From Eggerthia catenaformis OT 569 = DSM 20559 (GTDB lineage Bacteria > Bacillota_I > Bacilli_A > Erysipelotrichales > Coprobacillaceae): a DNA stretch of 64,000 nt. The position numbers and the translations under genes were made by a program. The stretch spans positions 81,723-145,722 of the forward strand of contig NZ_KB446646.1 in NCBI RefSeq assembly GCF_000340375.1, given 5' to 3'. Below, one piece after another: positions 55,047 through 64,000 of the stretch (position 1 is the first letter of the stretch; every line of letters starts with the position of its first letter). The notes below the pieces were generated by a model, which saw nothing but the letters and a program-made list of their open reading frames with translations, did no database searches and was not told the origin of the DNA.

Positions 55047-55568
55047 CTACATTAATCCATTAGACCTAAGCCAGCTCTCAATCTGAGCATCAGCGCTTGC
55101 GACATTGCTTCCGTTAATAGGAAGCCCCTTCTTTACATCTGCTCCAGAACAAAGCTTCTTAATATCAGCTTCACTGAACCCCATGCCACTTCCTTCATTT
55201 GTACAGAAAGGAAGAATTGTCTTTCCTGTAAAATCAAATGAATCAAGGAATGTAAAAACAGCCATCGGCATTGTTCCCCAGTAATTTGGGTACCCAAGAA
55301 TTATAGTATCGTACACGTCTATGCTTTCCGGCATAGATATCAGTTCCGGTCTTGCGTCATTGTTTTTATGTGCTTTTGCTTCCTCAATACAGGTGTTATA
55401 ATCCTTTGCATAAGGTGTTTTCATTTCAATCTTAAATATATCTGTGCTAATTCTGCCCTTGATTTTTCCGGCAATGACTTCTGTGTTTCCAACCTCGATA
55501 TATTGCATAGAGCCACCAAAATAGTTTTCATCTGCTCTTGAAAAAAACGCCAATAATCTCTTTGTCAT
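55047..55568 (-). CDS. Flavodoxin-like protein
   Basis: 173 residues. Starts KRLLAFFSRADENYFGGSMQYIEVGNTEVIA, an FMN-phosphate loop variant, with DTIILGYPNYWGTMPMAVFTFLDSFDFTGKTILPFCTNEGSGMG, typical of flavodoxin_4-type proteins. Carries FMN as an electron carrier or quinone-reductase-like enzyme. First gene after the regulator. RBS GAGGAGAC. Confidence 0.9.
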   Translation of the reverse strand: MTKRLLAFFSRADENYFGGSMQYIEVGNTEVIAGKIKGRISTDIFKIEMKTPYAKDYNTCIEEAKAHKNNDARPELISMPESIDVYDTIILGYPNYWGTMPMAVFTFLDSFDFTGKTILPFCTNEGSGMGFSEADIKKLCSGADVKKGLPINGSNVASADAQIESWLRSNGLM

Positions 55569-55579
55569 AGCTTGTCTCC

Positions 55580-55975
55580 TCAGTCTTTTTTAATTTCCTC
55601 AGCATCCCATCTAAGGACACCCGTTTTTACTGCTTCTTCATATCTGGATATCTTGTAATTAAGTCTGTCCATAGTAGTCTGATATTTATCAAGTTGTTTC
55701 TGTACTTTAACACGAACTTCCATCAAAAGATCTCGTCTTGCTTTGATGGTTTCATCACCTTCCTGAAAGAGTCTTACGTACTCTATCAGCATTTCAACCG
55801 GAACTCCGGCACTTCTCATACAAACAGCGTTCTCAACCCATTTAATGTCCTGCTCAGAATAATCACGAATGCCACCTTTTGTACGATTAACCTTCGGGAT
55901 TACACCAACATTCTCATAGTAGCGCAGTGTATCAGGAGTAAGATCAAATTTCTCACATACTTCCTTAATTGTCAT
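55580..55975 (-). CDS. MerR family regulator, AdhR-like
   Basis: 131 residues. N-terminal winged helix MTIKEVCEKFDLTPDTLRYYENVGVIP with the usual RYYE motif, then GGIRDYSEQDIKWVENAVCMRSAGVPVEMLIEY and a coiled-coil dimer helix. The only Cys in the hinge is Cys52, the position of the Cys that in Bacillus subtilis AdhR senses reactive aldehydes. First gene of the minus-strand operon and probably autoregulated through the promoter at 56023-56053. RBS GGAGGAG. Confidence 0.9.
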   Translation of the reverse strand: MTIKEVCEKFDLTPDTLRYYENVGVIPKVNRTKGGIRDYSEQDIKWVENAVCMRSAGVPVEMLIEYVRLFQEGDETIKARRDLLMEVRVKVQKQLDKYQTTMDRLNYKISRYEEAVKTGVLRWDAEEIKKD

Positions 55976-56022
55976 GGTATTTCTCCTCCAAACCGATTTG
56001 TTTTTTAGTATTCTATATCTAT

Positions 56023-56053
56023 ACTATAATCCTTAGAGTTAACTCCAAGTCAA
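56023..56053 (-). promoter_or_regulatory. MerR-type promoter with inverted repeat operator
   Basis: On the minus strand TTGACT (56048-56053), an unusually long 19-bp spacer, TATAGT (56023-56028). The spacer holds CTTGGAG-TTAA-CTCTAAG (56032-56049), an interrupted inverted repeat like the AdhR operator. Long spacing is the hallmark of promoters twisted open by MerR-family activators. Confidence 0.85.
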
Positions 56054-56059
56054 TAGTTT

Positions 56060-56522
56060 TTTAAAAAATTGATAAATTGTAAAATGAGAGAGATATACTA
56101 TATTTCAGCTTAATTTTATGGCTCTAATTTTTTCTTTTTCATCTGTTTAGCCTTCTGTTTTCTTGCAATAATTTCTCTACATAGCTTCTAATTATCTAAA
56201 AGTATTTGTTTTTAGAATTTTTTATATAGTTGTAGGGAGTTTCTGTTGTTACGGACTTTTTGTTTGCTTAATACCTGTTTTTACTTTCTTGCTGACGTCT
56301 CTGTTCTCATCACTAACTGAAAGGGAATATAGCGCTATGATTTTGTTTGTGTTTGATATATCATCTTATTCAGTTAATATTATGCAACTTACTGAAATAA
56401 CAGCAGTTCAGCCAATAATATTTATTTATAAAATGCAGATTTCTTGACTTTTAAAAAAAATGTATTAGTATATCATTATTTAAATGATACAAATAAGTAG
56501 TATAGAAAGGTGAAAGCTTACA
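56060..56522. other. Intergenic region with debris of a minus-strand gene
   Basis: No intact gene. Short minus-strand frames contain basic coding-like pieces (IIARKQKAKQMKKKKLEP and KQKVRNNRNSLQLYKK) broken by stops, so this may be the remnant of a gene lost when the neighbouring operon arrived. No recognised family. Confidence 0.35.
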
Positions 56523-56702
56523 ATGGATTATAAGGAAGAAGTAACCAGTAAATGTATTTATTTTAATATGAGAGTTATTTGTGAAAAAGCAGGTGTTAAT
56601 TATTCTACTTATCGGGGATGGAAGAATAATGGCAGAGGCTTTTCTCAGAAAAAAGCAAAGGCTCTTTATGATGCTATGAAGAATGTAATGGTGAGTGTTT
56701 AA
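56523..56702 (+). CDS. Small HTH-like protein
   Basis: 59 residues beginning MDYKEEVTSKCIYFNMRVIC. The middle EKAGVNYSTYRGWKNNGRG followed by FSQKKAKALYDAMKNV has the spacing of a helix-turn-helix (phage Cro/CI- or plasmid-type), with W in the recognition helix. RBS AAAGGTG about 13 bases before ATG is distant. It lies 29 bases before the large activase gene, so it may be cotranscribed. Function unknown. Confidence 0.5.
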   Translation: MDYKEEVTSKCIYFNMRVICEKAGVNYSTYRGWKNNGRGFSQKKAKALYDAMKNVMVSV

Positions 56703-56731
56703 GAATAGATAAATGTATGGGGAGGTCATCT

Positions 56732-59700
56732 ATGAAATACTATTTAGGAATAGATGTAGGAAGTACAACAGTTAAATTATATTTAACTGATGAAAATAAT
56801 CAGTGTCTTTATTCCAATTATCAGAGACATTTCTCTGATGTTAGAAAGACAATTTATGATTTATTAAAAGAACTTAAAGAACAGTTTGGCGATATAGAAG
56901 TATATGTCAGTATGACAGGATCCGGCGGATTATCATTGGCAAGTAAGATGAATATTGATTTTGTTCAGGAAGTTATTGCCTGTACAAAGACAGTAGAGAA
57001 GTATATTCCACGTACTGATGTAGTCATTGAACTTGGTGGAGAAGATGCTAAAATCACTTATTTTGAAGGATTGCTGGAGCAAAGAATGAATGGAACATGT
57101 GCCGGAGGTACCGGGGCATTCATTGACCAGATGGCTTCATTATTACAGACTGATGCTTCAGGTTTAAATGCATTAGCAAAGAATGCAAAGACAGTTTATC
57201 CAATCGCATCAAGATGCGGTGTTTTTGCGAAAACAGATGTTCAGCCATTAATTAATGATGGTGTTTCTAAAGAAGATATTGCGATTTCTATATTTCAGGC
57301 GGTTGTTAATCAAACAATTTCAGGACTTGCCTGTGGCAAGCCGATTAGAGGAAATGTTGCTTTCTTAGGAGGACCTCTTTACTTTTTAGATGCTTTAAGA
57401 GATCGTTTTATTGAGACGCTTAATTTAAAGGATGATGAAATTATTTTTCCTGATAATTCTCAGCTTTTTGTTGCTATGGGGGCTTGTTTGGAAGCAAAAG
57501 AAAAGGTAGAAGAAGGAAAGACTTTAACGTCTTTAATTCATTCTTTAGAATCAATTGCTTTAGAAAAAACTGAGTTATCTAATGTTTTAGAGCCTCTCTT
57601 TTCTAATCAGGAAGAATTAGAGTCTTTTAGAAAAAGACATCATGAACATATGACTTTAAAACGTGATTTAAGTACATATAAAGGAGATGTATATCTTGGT
57701 ATAGATGTTGGTTCAACAACGTCTAAAGTTGTTTTAACGGATAAAGAAGGAGCTATTCTTTATTCATTCTATAATTCTAATCAGGGCAATCCATTACAGC
57801 TGATTATTAATTTAATGAAAGATATTTATAAGATGCTTCCAAATGGTTGTAAGATTGCAAAAGCGGGGGTTACCGGTTATGGTGAATCATTGATTAAAGC
57901 TGCCTTAAAAGTAGATTATGGTGAAGTAGAGACTATTGCTCATTATACAGCGGCTAAAGCATATGAAAAAGATGTTGACTTTATCTTAGATATTGGCGGT
58001 CAGGATATGAAAGCTATCAGTATTAAAGATAATGTTATTCAGAATATTTCTTTAAATGAAGCCTGTTCGGCAGGTTGCGGTTCTTTCTTAGAAACATTTG
58101 CGAAATCATTAGGATATAAGATAGAAGAATTTGCTTCACTTGCATTACAATCACAGCATCCTATTGATTTAGGATCAAGATGTACGGTCTTTATGAATTC
58201 TAAAGTAAAACAGGCGCAAAAAGAAGGTGCTTCAGTAGAAGATATTTCTGCCGGGTTATCGTATTCAGTTATTAAGAATGCTCTTTATAAAGTTATTAAA
58301 TTAAGATCTAAAGAAGATATAGGAACACATGTTGTCGTACAGGGAGGAACTTTTTATAATGAAGCGGTATTAAGAGCTTTTGAGAAAGAAACCGGTATTG
58401 AAGCTGTAAGACCTGATATTGCCGGATTAATGGGTGCTTATGGTATGGCACGTATTGCGATTGAAAATGATGACCTGGCAGGATCAACATTATTATCTTT
58501 AGAAGAACTGGAAAAACTGACTTATGAGAATGAGATGAGGAATTGTGGTAAGTGCACAAATAACTGTATGCTGACAATTACTTCATTTAATGATGGCAGA
58601 GAATATATATCCGGTAATAGATGTGAAAGAGGAGCTAATCTTCCATTAACATCTAAATTATTACCTAACTTATTTGATTATAAATATAAGCGTATCTTCA
58701 ATTATCGTCCATTAATGCCAAAAGATGCTAAAAGAGGAACAGTTGGGATACCAAGAGTTTTAAATATGTATGAGAATTATCCGTTCTGGTTTACTTTCTT
58801 TACAAACTTAAAATTCAGAGTTGTCTTATCAGCACGTTCATCAAAAGCTATCTATGAGAAAGGAATAGAATCTATTCCCAGTGAAAGTGCCTGTTATCCG
58901 GCAAAATTAGCACATGGACATATTGAGAATCTGATTGCCAGAAAGATTAACTTTATCTTCTATCCATCTGTTGTTTATGAAAAGCTTGAATATGAAGATG
59001 CCGGTAATCATTATAATTGTCCAATTGTAGGAAGCTATCCGGAAGTGATTAAGAATAATGTAGATAATATTCAAAAAGAACATATTAATTTTAAAAATCC
59101 ATTTATTTCTTTAAATAATCCTAAAACATTATTTAATGTTCTTAAAGACTCACTTAAAGAATTTAATATTACTGATCAGGAAATGCACTTAGCAATTGAT
59201 AAAGCTTATGAAGAATTAGGCAGAATGCGTGCAGATGTTAAGGATCAGGGAAAACTGGCACTGGAATATATGAGAGCTAATGATAAGAAAGGGATTGTTT
59301 TAGCAGGCAGACCTTATCATGTAGATCCGGAGATTAATCATGGGATTGCTGATCTGATCACAGGGGAAGGTTTTGTAGTATTAACAGAGGATGCCATTGC
59401 TTCCTTAAATGATGAGCATGTAAAACTAAGAGTTGTTGATCAATGGACTTATCATTCAAGACTTTATCGTGCTGCTCAGTATGTTTCTACTCAGGAAGAT
59501 CTTGAACTTGTTCAGTTGACTTCATTTGGATGTGGTCTGGATGCAGTAACCAGTGATCAGGTTGCTGAATTATTACAGGCTAGAGGTAAGATTTATACCT
59601 TGATTAAGATTGATGAAGTATCTAATTTAGGACCGATCAGAATACGTATCAGATCTCTAAAAGCAACAGTGAATAAGGAACGTCAGCCATTATGTTTAGA

Positions 59701-61015
59701 AAATCATTATGAGCCTCCGGTTGTTCCATTTACTAAGAAGATGAAAGAAGAGGGATGGACTATTCTATGCCCACAGATGTCACCTATCCATTTTCAGTTT
59801 GTAGAAACCGCAATGAGAGAAGAAGGATATAATTTTGAAGTTCTTCCATCAGTAGATAAAGGAGCAGTTGAAAATGGCTTGAAGTATGTTAATAATGATG
59901 CATGTTATCCTAGTATTTTAGTAACAGGACAGATGATGGAAGCATTAAAGAGCGGTAAATATGATATTAATAAGACTGCTTTAATGATTTCTCAGACAGG
60001 TGGAGGATGCCGAGCAACAAATTATATTGCTTTTATCAGAAAAGCATTAAAAGATGCTCATTTAGAACATATACCTGTTATTTCTGCTAATCTTTCCGGT
60101 TTAGAGTCTAATCCGGGCTTTAAGATTACATATAAGCTGGCAAAAAAAGTGGTTATTGGAGCAATGTATGGAGACCTGTTTATGAGAGTTCTTTATCGTG
60201 TACGTCCTTATGAAAAAGAAAAAGGATCTGCCAATGCTTTATATCGGTCATGGGTAGAAAAATGTCAGGAAAATGTTAAAAATGGCTCTATGAGACAATT
60301 TAAGAAGAATGTCTATCGCATTGTTCATGATTTTGATCATTTACCGTTATTAGATATTAAGAAACCAAGAGTTGGTTTAGTAGGAGAAATATTAGTTAAG
60401 TTCCATCCAACTGCTAATAATGATATAGTCAGCATCATAGAAAATGAAGGTGCTGAAGCAGTGATGCCGGATTTGATCGATTTCTTCCAGTATTCATTCT
60501 ATAATGCTAATTATAAGAAAGAACATTATGATGGAACATGGAAAGGACAGATGTTAGGAAATCTGGCGATTAAGTTTGTTGATTTCTTAAGAAGAGATAT
60601 GATTAAGGCATTAAAAGAGTCTTCACGCTTTACTCCTCCTCATCCTATTAAAGAAATGGCAAAGAATGCATCAGAAGTAGTATCATTAGGAAATCAGACA
60701 GGAGAAGGCTGGTTCTTAACAGCTGAAATGATTGATTTAATTAATGAAGGAGCTTCAAATATTGTCTGTATGCAGCCATTTGCCTGTCTTCCCAATCATG
60801 TTACAGGAAAGGGTGTTATTAAGGCATTAAGGCATAAATATCCACAGTCTAATATTGTGGCGATTGACTATGATCCCGGAGCATCAGAAACAAACCAGCT
60901 TAATAGAATAAAGCTGATGCTCTCAACTGCTTTTAAGAATATGGAAAATCATCATGAAGATAAAGAATTAACTGATTTAGATAAACGCATTGAAGAAGTA
61001 TTTGGAGTATTGTAG
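56732..61015 (+). CDS. Acyl-CoA dehydratase activase fusion (BcrAD/BcrAD/DUF2229/HgdB-like)
   Basis: 1427 residues from ATG 56732 (RBS GGGGAGG). Two ASKHA-type activase domains in tandem: first MKYYLGIDVGSTTVKLYL with NGTCAGGTGAFIDQ (Cys of the shared [4Fe-4S] cluster), second VYLGIDVGSTTSKVVL with NEACSAGCGSFLE. Then a DUF2229 domain (about 640-880) and a C-terminal HgdB/2-hydroxyglutaryl-CoA dehydratase component-like region with Cys-containing NNDACYPSILVTGQ. It is an ATP-driven electron-injecting activator in 2-hydroxyacyl-CoA dehydratases; in this giant form the physiological substrate is unknown. Terminator follows. Confidence 0.88.
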   Translation: MKYYLGIDVGSTTVKLYLTDENNQCLYSNYQRHFSDVRKTIYDLLKELKEQFGDIEVYVSMTGSGGLSLASKMNIDFVQEVIACTKTVEKYIPRTDVVIELGGEDAKITYFEGLLEQRMNGTCAGGTGAFIDQMASLLQTDASGLNALAKNAKTVYPIASRCGVFAKTDVQPLINDGVSKEDIAISIFQAVVNQTISGLACGKPIRGNVAFLGGPLYFLDALRDRFIETLNLKDDEIIFPDNSQLFVAMGACLEAKEKVEEGKTLTSLIHSLESIALEKTELSNVLEPLFSNQEELESFRKRHHEHMTLKRDLSTYKGDVYLGIDVGSTTSKVVLTDKEGAILYSFYNSNQGNPLQLIINLMKDIYKMLPNGCKIAKAGVTGYGESLIKAALKVDYGEVETIAHYTAAKAYEKDVDFILDIGGQDMKAISIKDNVIQNISLNEACSAGCGSFLETFAKSLGYKIEEFASLALQSQHPIDLGSRCTVFMNSKVKQAQKEGASVEDISAGLSYSVIKNALYKVIKLRSKEDIGTHVVVQGGTFYNEAVLRAFEKETGIEAVRPDIAGLMGAYGMARIAIENDDLAGSTLLSLEELEKLTYENEMRNCGKCTNNCMLTITSFNDGREYISGNRCERGANLPLTSKLLPNLFDYKYKRIFNYRPLMPKDAKRGTVGIPRVLNMYENYPFWFTFFTNLKFRVVLSARSSKAIYEKGIESIPSESACYPAKLAHGHIENLIARKINFIFYPSVVYEKLEYEDAGNHYNCPIVGSYPEVIKNNVDNIQKEHINFKNPFISLNNPKTLFNVLKDSLKEFNITDQEMHLAIDKAYEELGRMRADVKDQGKLALEYMRANDKKGIVLAGRPYHVDPEINHGIADLITGEGFVVLTEDAIASLNDEHVKLRVVDQWTYHSRLYRAAQYVSTQEDLELVQLTSFGCGLDAVTSDQVAELLQARGKIYTLIKIDEVSNLGPIRIRIRSLKATVNKERQPLCLENHYEPPVVPFTKKMKEEGWTILCPQMSPIHFQFVETAMREEGYNFEVLPSVDKGAVENGLKYVNNDACYPSILVTGQMMEALKSGKYDINKTALMISQTGGGCRATNYIAFIRKALKDAHLEHIPVISANLSGLESNPGFKITYKLAKKVVIGAMYGDLFMRVLYRVRPYEKEKGSANALYRSWVEKCQENVKNGSMRQFKKNVYRIVHDFDHLPLLDIKKPRVGLVGEILVKFHPTANNDIVSIIENEGAEAVMPDLIDFFQYSFYNANYKKEHYDGTWKGQMLGNLAIKFVDFLRRDMIKALKESSRFTPPHPIKEMAKNASEVVSLGNQTGEGWFLTAEMIDLINEGASNIVCMQPFACLPNHVTGKGVIKALRHKYPQSNIVAIDYDPGASETNQLNRIKLMLSTAFKNMENHHEDKELTDLDKRIEEVFGVL

Positions 61016-61030
61016 AAATAGACCGGAAAT

Positions 61031-61069
61031 AAAAAGTACCTCATATCACACAATTGAGGTGCTTTTTAT
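61031..61069 (+). terminator. Terminator of the activase gene
   Basis: AAAAAGTACCTCA (61031-61043) and TGAGGTGCTTTTT (61055-61067), one mismatch, T-rich tail. Confidence 0.85.
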
Positions 61070-61223
61070 TTTAGATATTATAACGATTATCTAAATACAC
61101 GTATATTCCTTTTATACTAAATGAAAATATAATTAATATATTAATACACTTCAAAATGAGAACAGATATCTTAATTTTTGTACTATTTTCAGAATTAGAA
61201 AATAATACTATTTTTATTGTATA

Positions 61224-61237
61224 GGAAAGCGTTTACA
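61224..61237 (+). promoter_or_regulatory. cre-like site upstream of the YdcF-type gene
   Basis: GGAAAGCGTTTACA matches the cre consensus TGWAANCGNTNWCA at 13 of 14 positions. It lies about 45 bases before the ATG, where CcpA would block transcription. Confidence 0.6.
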
Positions 61238-61280
61238 ACTAAAATATAGATAAGACGATAAAATAAAAGGAGGTTTATTT

Positions 61281-62825
61281 ATGAAGATTAAAAAGATTTT
61301 TATCGCACTGATTTTTATGATCGGTATGTCAATAAGTCAGATCTCACCATCACTGGCTTATAAAGACTATAAGTTTAATGAAGGAGGCAAACAGCTTTAT
61401 ACTGCTTATATTGATGAATTAGCTAAGAATACTACTGATAATGATGCGTTAGAAACAAATCTGCTTAATCAGGCAGAACAATATTCTAATCTTGATTATG
61501 CGGTCATGAAGAATATAGGCAAAAAGTGGAATGAACTATTTTCTAAAAACTGGAAAAGATATACATTTAAATGGGATAAAAATGTTCATAATGCAACTGC
61601 GGATGAATTAAAAACAAGCGGTATTAAAGATAGTGAAAAACATGCCTTTGTATGTCTGGGATTCCAGTTAAAAGATGGAGAAATGCTTGATGAATTAAAA
61701 GGAAGATGTGAAACGGTAGCAGCGGCAGCTCGTTTATATCCTAAGACTAAGATTTATGTTTCCGGTGGAGCTACCGGACCTAATAATCCGGATCAGCATA
61801 CAGAAGCTGATCTTATGAAAGAGTATCTTGTGAATGTATGTCATATTGATGAAAAACGTATATTTACAGATCCTCGTGCTATGACAACTGTACAGAATGC
61901 AGAGAATACATTTGATATGTTAAAGAGAGACAAGATTGAATCTATTACAATCGTAACGAGCGGTTATCATACAAGAAGAGGAACATTGCTTTATTATGCA
62001 GAATCTCAGATGTATGAACAGGGCAGAGGTTATAAGTGTGATATTATAGGTAATCTTGGCTATTATTTAGAAAAAGATGGTAAAGAAAAACCATTAGAAC
62101 CGGCTTTACATGCAGCTAGAAGCTTAAAGCAGATTCTTGGCTTGCCACAGACTACAACAACTGAAGTGACAGTAAAGAATAATCAAATGATTTATAGTGA
62201 AGGCGATAAGCTTGATTTAACGATTACAGCTACTAAATTAGGGAAGAAAACAGAAATTAAAGATTATAAGGTTTCCGGATATGATTCTAAAACAGCCGGC
62301 AGACAGGTAATAAAAGTAACATATAAGGTAGATGGAAAAGAACAGACATCAGAAGTGGAAGTCTTTGTTAAGTATAAATTCTTAACAGATGAACAGGTAT
62401 TTGATAAGACTCATCCTAAAGATATAGTTATTAAAACAAATGGAGCATTAGAAAAACTGACAGGTGTTTATTTAGATAATAAGATATTAGATAAGAAATC
62501 TTATACTCTCGCAAAAGGAAGTACAATACTGACTTTAAAGAAAGAACTGTTATCTAAGTTATCTAATGGTAAACATACTGTTAAACTTGTCTATGGTAAA
62601 GAAGATAAATTGGATATGGAAATAGTAATTGCTCCTAATGCCGCTAAGGCAAGAGAAGAACAGAAAAAGATTGATGCTAAAAAAGGCAAGACATCTCAAA
62701 CGCAAGATAATACAAAGGCACCGGGTAAAACAGATACAAGTGATCATACATCTATAATAGCGGTTATGATTGCATTATTATCATCACTGGCGGCTATCTT
62801 TATCTTAAAGAAAAGAGTAAATTAA
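61281..62825 (+). CDS. Surface YdcF/ElyC-type (DUF218) protein with X2-like module and sorting-like tail
   Basis: 514 residues. Signal peptide (about 1-26, SPSLA-YK); a DUF218 domain at about 110-270 with HAFVCLGFQLKDGEMLDELKGRCETVAAAARLYP, YVSGGATGPNNPDQHTEADLM and IVTSGYHTRRGTLL, the conserved acidic/His residues of YdcF-SanA proteins; Ig-like modules (about 285-455), one with VYLDNKILDKKSYTLAKGSTILTL shared with the GH16 protein; a Lys/Gln-rich linker and a C-terminal GKTDTSDHTSI, hydrophobic span and LKKRVN. Probably exported and held at the cell surface; enzymatic role unknown. RBS AAAGGAGG. Confidence 0.8.
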   Translation: MKIKKIFIALIFMIGMSISQISPSLAYKDYKFNEGGKQLYTAYIDELAKNTTDNDALETNLLNQAEQYSNLDYAVMKNIGKKWNELFSKNWKRYTFKWDKNVHNATADELKTSGIKDSEKHAFVCLGFQLKDGEMLDELKGRCETVAAAARLYPKTKIYVSGGATGPNNPDQHTEADLMKEYLVNVCHIDEKRIFTDPRAMTTVQNAENTFDMLKRDKIESITIVTSGYHTRRGTLLYYAESQMYEQGRGYKCDIIGNLGYYLEKDGKEKPLEPALHAARSLKQILGLPQTTTTEVTVKNNQMIYSEGDKLDLTITATKLGKKTEIKDYKVSGYDSKTAGRQVIKVTYKVDGKEQTSEVEVFVKYKFLTDEQVFDKTHPKDIVIKTNGALEKLTGVYLDNKILDKKSYTLAKGSTILTLKKELLSKLSNGKHTVKLVYGKEDKLDMEIVIAPNAAKAREEQKKIDAKKGKTSQTQDNTKAPGKTDTSDHTSIIAVMIALLSSLAAIFILKKRVN

Positions 62826-62860
62826 GCTTAGTTTTGAAATAGAATAAAAGAATTAAATGA

Positions 62861-62900
62861 AATCCTCCCGGATAGGTATGATACTTATAGGGAGGTTTTT
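62861..62900 (+). terminator. Terminator
   Basis: AATCCTCCC with GGGAGGTT, plus an inner ATAGGTA/TACTTAT pairing, followed by TTTATT. Confidence 0.85.
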
Positions 62901-63000
62901 ATTATGAAGTAAATGTTAAAATTTATGATAAATATCAGAATAATATATGTTATAGTGTATAAGAAATATAAATAATGAAAAGAGCAGGGGGTTTTATATA

Positions 63001-63522
63001 TTGAAGAAGATAAAAGAAGTTATCGTGGTTGAGGGAAAGACTGATACGGCTGTGTTAAAACAGTTATATGATGTAGAAACAATAGAAACAAATGGCAGTG
63101 CATTAAATGATATGACAATAGAACTTATTAAGACAGCTGCCAAAACAAGAGGTGTTATAGTATTGACAGATCCTGATTATCCCGGTATGCAGATTAGAAA
63201 TAAGATTGTTAACGAAATACCTCTTGTAAAACATGCTTTTATAGATAAGAAAGATGCGATTGGGAAAAAGAAATTAGGTATTGCAGAAGCAAGAAAAGAA
63301 GCTATTATAAAGGCATTAGAACAGTGTGTAGAATTTAAGGAATATGAAAATACCCTGACATGGTCTGAATTTATTGATTTAGACATTATTAATAATAAAA
63401 TAAGAAGAGAATATCTTTATCATTATTTTCATTTAGGATATGGTAATAATAAGACATTATTTAAAAGACTTAATATGGTAGGTATTACAAAAAAAGATAT
63501 TCTTAAAGCATTAGAAAAGTAA
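63001..63522 (+). CDS. rnmV: Ribonuclease M5
   Basis: 173 residues. TOPRIM domain at the N-terminus with VIVVEGKTDTAVLKQL (catalytic Glu) and VIVLTDPDYPGMQIRNKI (DxD), then a C-terminal domain with KKKLGIAEARKEAIIKAL. It trims 5S rRNA precursors in low-GC Gram-positives. Starts at TTG 63001 with GGGGG about 11 bases upstream. It usually precedes rsmA (ksgA), which is absent here; a terminator follows instead. Confidence 0.93.
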   Translation: MKKIKEVIVVEGKTDTAVLKQLYDVETIETNGSALNDMTIELIKTAAKTRGVIVLTDPDYPGMQIRNKIVNEIPLVKHAFIDKKDAIGKKKLGIAEARKEAIIKALEQCVEFKEYENTLTWSEFIDLDIINNKIRREYLYHYFHLGYGNNKTLFKRLNMVGITKKDILKALEK

Positions 63523-63529
63523 ATATAAA

Positions 63530-63570
63530 AGATGAGGTTCCGTATACTACAGAACCTCATCTGCTTTTTT
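63530..63570. terminator. Bidirectional terminator after rnmV
   Basis: AGATGAGGTTC (63530-63540), an 11-base loop, GAACCTCATCT (63552-63562), then GCTTTTTT on +. Confidence 0.88.
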
Positions 63571-64000
63571 ATCTTTCATGATCTCTGTCTAGATTGACTA
63601 CCTCAATAACTTTTAGCTTTCCTTTATAATTTATTACAGATACTGCATACTCATAGATAGGTCTCTCATTTTCTCTATAAGGTTTAAATGTAGGGTCTTC
63701 TCCTTGAATAGAAATAGATCCCAGTACATACCTATAGCTACTGTCAATATATTTATAGAACATTCCCGGTTTATCTTTTTTCTCAAAATACTCCATTGTA
63801 TGCTCATTGGAAAAGAATCTTTTTACTCTTTCCTTTGCTTCCTCACTCGTAAAATTATAAGTGAACACCTTGAAATTATCATAGCTCCTATTTGAATGCT
63901 CTTTCTGATAATTCAGCTCTTTTCTTAGCTTTTCATCAGGCTCCTGAAGGAGAGACTTGGCAATCTTGACATTGCCTTCTTTCATCGCCTGAAGAAAGTT
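63569..64000 (-). CDS. Partial gene, unknown; 5' end beyond the window
   Basis: At least 143 codons open to the window edge (frame continues NFLQA upstream of a Met at 63985), so the start is probably outside. Soluble, with KSLLQEPDEKLRKELNYQKE, then beta-rich sequence (VFTYNFTSEEAKERV, YRYVLGSISIQGEDPTF, YEYAVSVINYKGKLKV). The fold could be an NTF2/DUF4878-like or secreted beta domain; I do not recognise it. Confidence 0.6.
   Translation of the reverse strand, partial: NFLQAMKEGNVKIAKSLLQEPDEKLRKELNYQKEHSNRSYDNFKVFTYNFTSEEAKERVKRFFSNEHTMEYFEKKDKPGMFYKYIDSSYRYVLGSISIQGEDPTFKPYRENERPIYEYAVSVINYKGKLKVIEVVNLDRDHER

Overview
The window looks like chromosomal DNA of a low-GC Firmicute, most probably a gut member of the Erysipelotrichia (inference from AT-rich codon use, the glyA-upp-atp order, a DUF4250 protein, mannose-family PTS with DUF956, and lipoproteins and surface proteins of Gram-positive type). 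Genes are mostly on the + strand, with compact operons separated by clear intrinsic terminators. I saw no rRNA, tRNA, CRISPR array or intact insertion sequence.

1-10.6 kb is accessory in character. It holds the 3' end of lysA, a DUF3267 membrane metalloprotease, a secreted papain-fold amidase with a lipoprotein, a DUF885 lipoprotein peptidase, an unknown gene, a cassette with a 23-residue hydrophobic peptide, a secreted protein with a Gly/Ala-rich tail and a two-TM protein (a bacteriocin/immunity-like layout bracketed by short direct repeats), an alpha/beta hydrolase, and a secreted GH16 beta-glucanase. 10.7-20.2 kb is a core block: tsaC/sua5 (ywlC), rpiB, glyA, upp and the full F1Fo ATP synthase operon. 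Its c subunit carries a two-carboxylate motif that predicts Na+ coupling. 20.3-28.4 kb has a GH4 phospho-glucosidase under a cre-like site, a MATE exporter, a VanRS-like two-component system, a decayed pyrG, ispF, and a surface Ig-like protein translationally coupled to a rhomboid protease. 28.4-33.6 kb carries surface/membrane proteins and a second copy of the lipoprotein locus. 33.6-42.3 kb holds a SAM hydroxide adenosyltransferase, the man PTS operon with a sigma-A promoter and overlapping cre, and carAB behind a leader resembling the enterobacterial pyrBI attenuator.

42.3-48.1 kb holds an IS3-type end fragment, lemA with a DUF2207 protein, and a vitamin B6 unit (MocR/PdxR regulator divergent from pyridoxal kinase and the PLP-homeostasis protein). 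48.1-50.0 kb is a graveyard of broken genes around one P-loop kinase gene. 50.0-56.05 kb is a nine-gene minus-strand operon plus its MerR/AdhR-like regulator gene, visibly richer in G+C than its surroundings, with a textbook 19-bp-spacer MerR promoter. It is probably a laterally acquired aldehyde/electrophile-response operon, and one member has lost its catalytic core. 56.5-64 kb holds a small HTH-like protein, a giant acyl-CoA dehydratase activase fusion, a wall-anchored-type YdcF protein, RNase M5 and a partial gene.

Recurring themes are short leader ORFs before surface-protein genes and before carAB, catabolite control of sugar genes, and several genes caught at different stages of decay.
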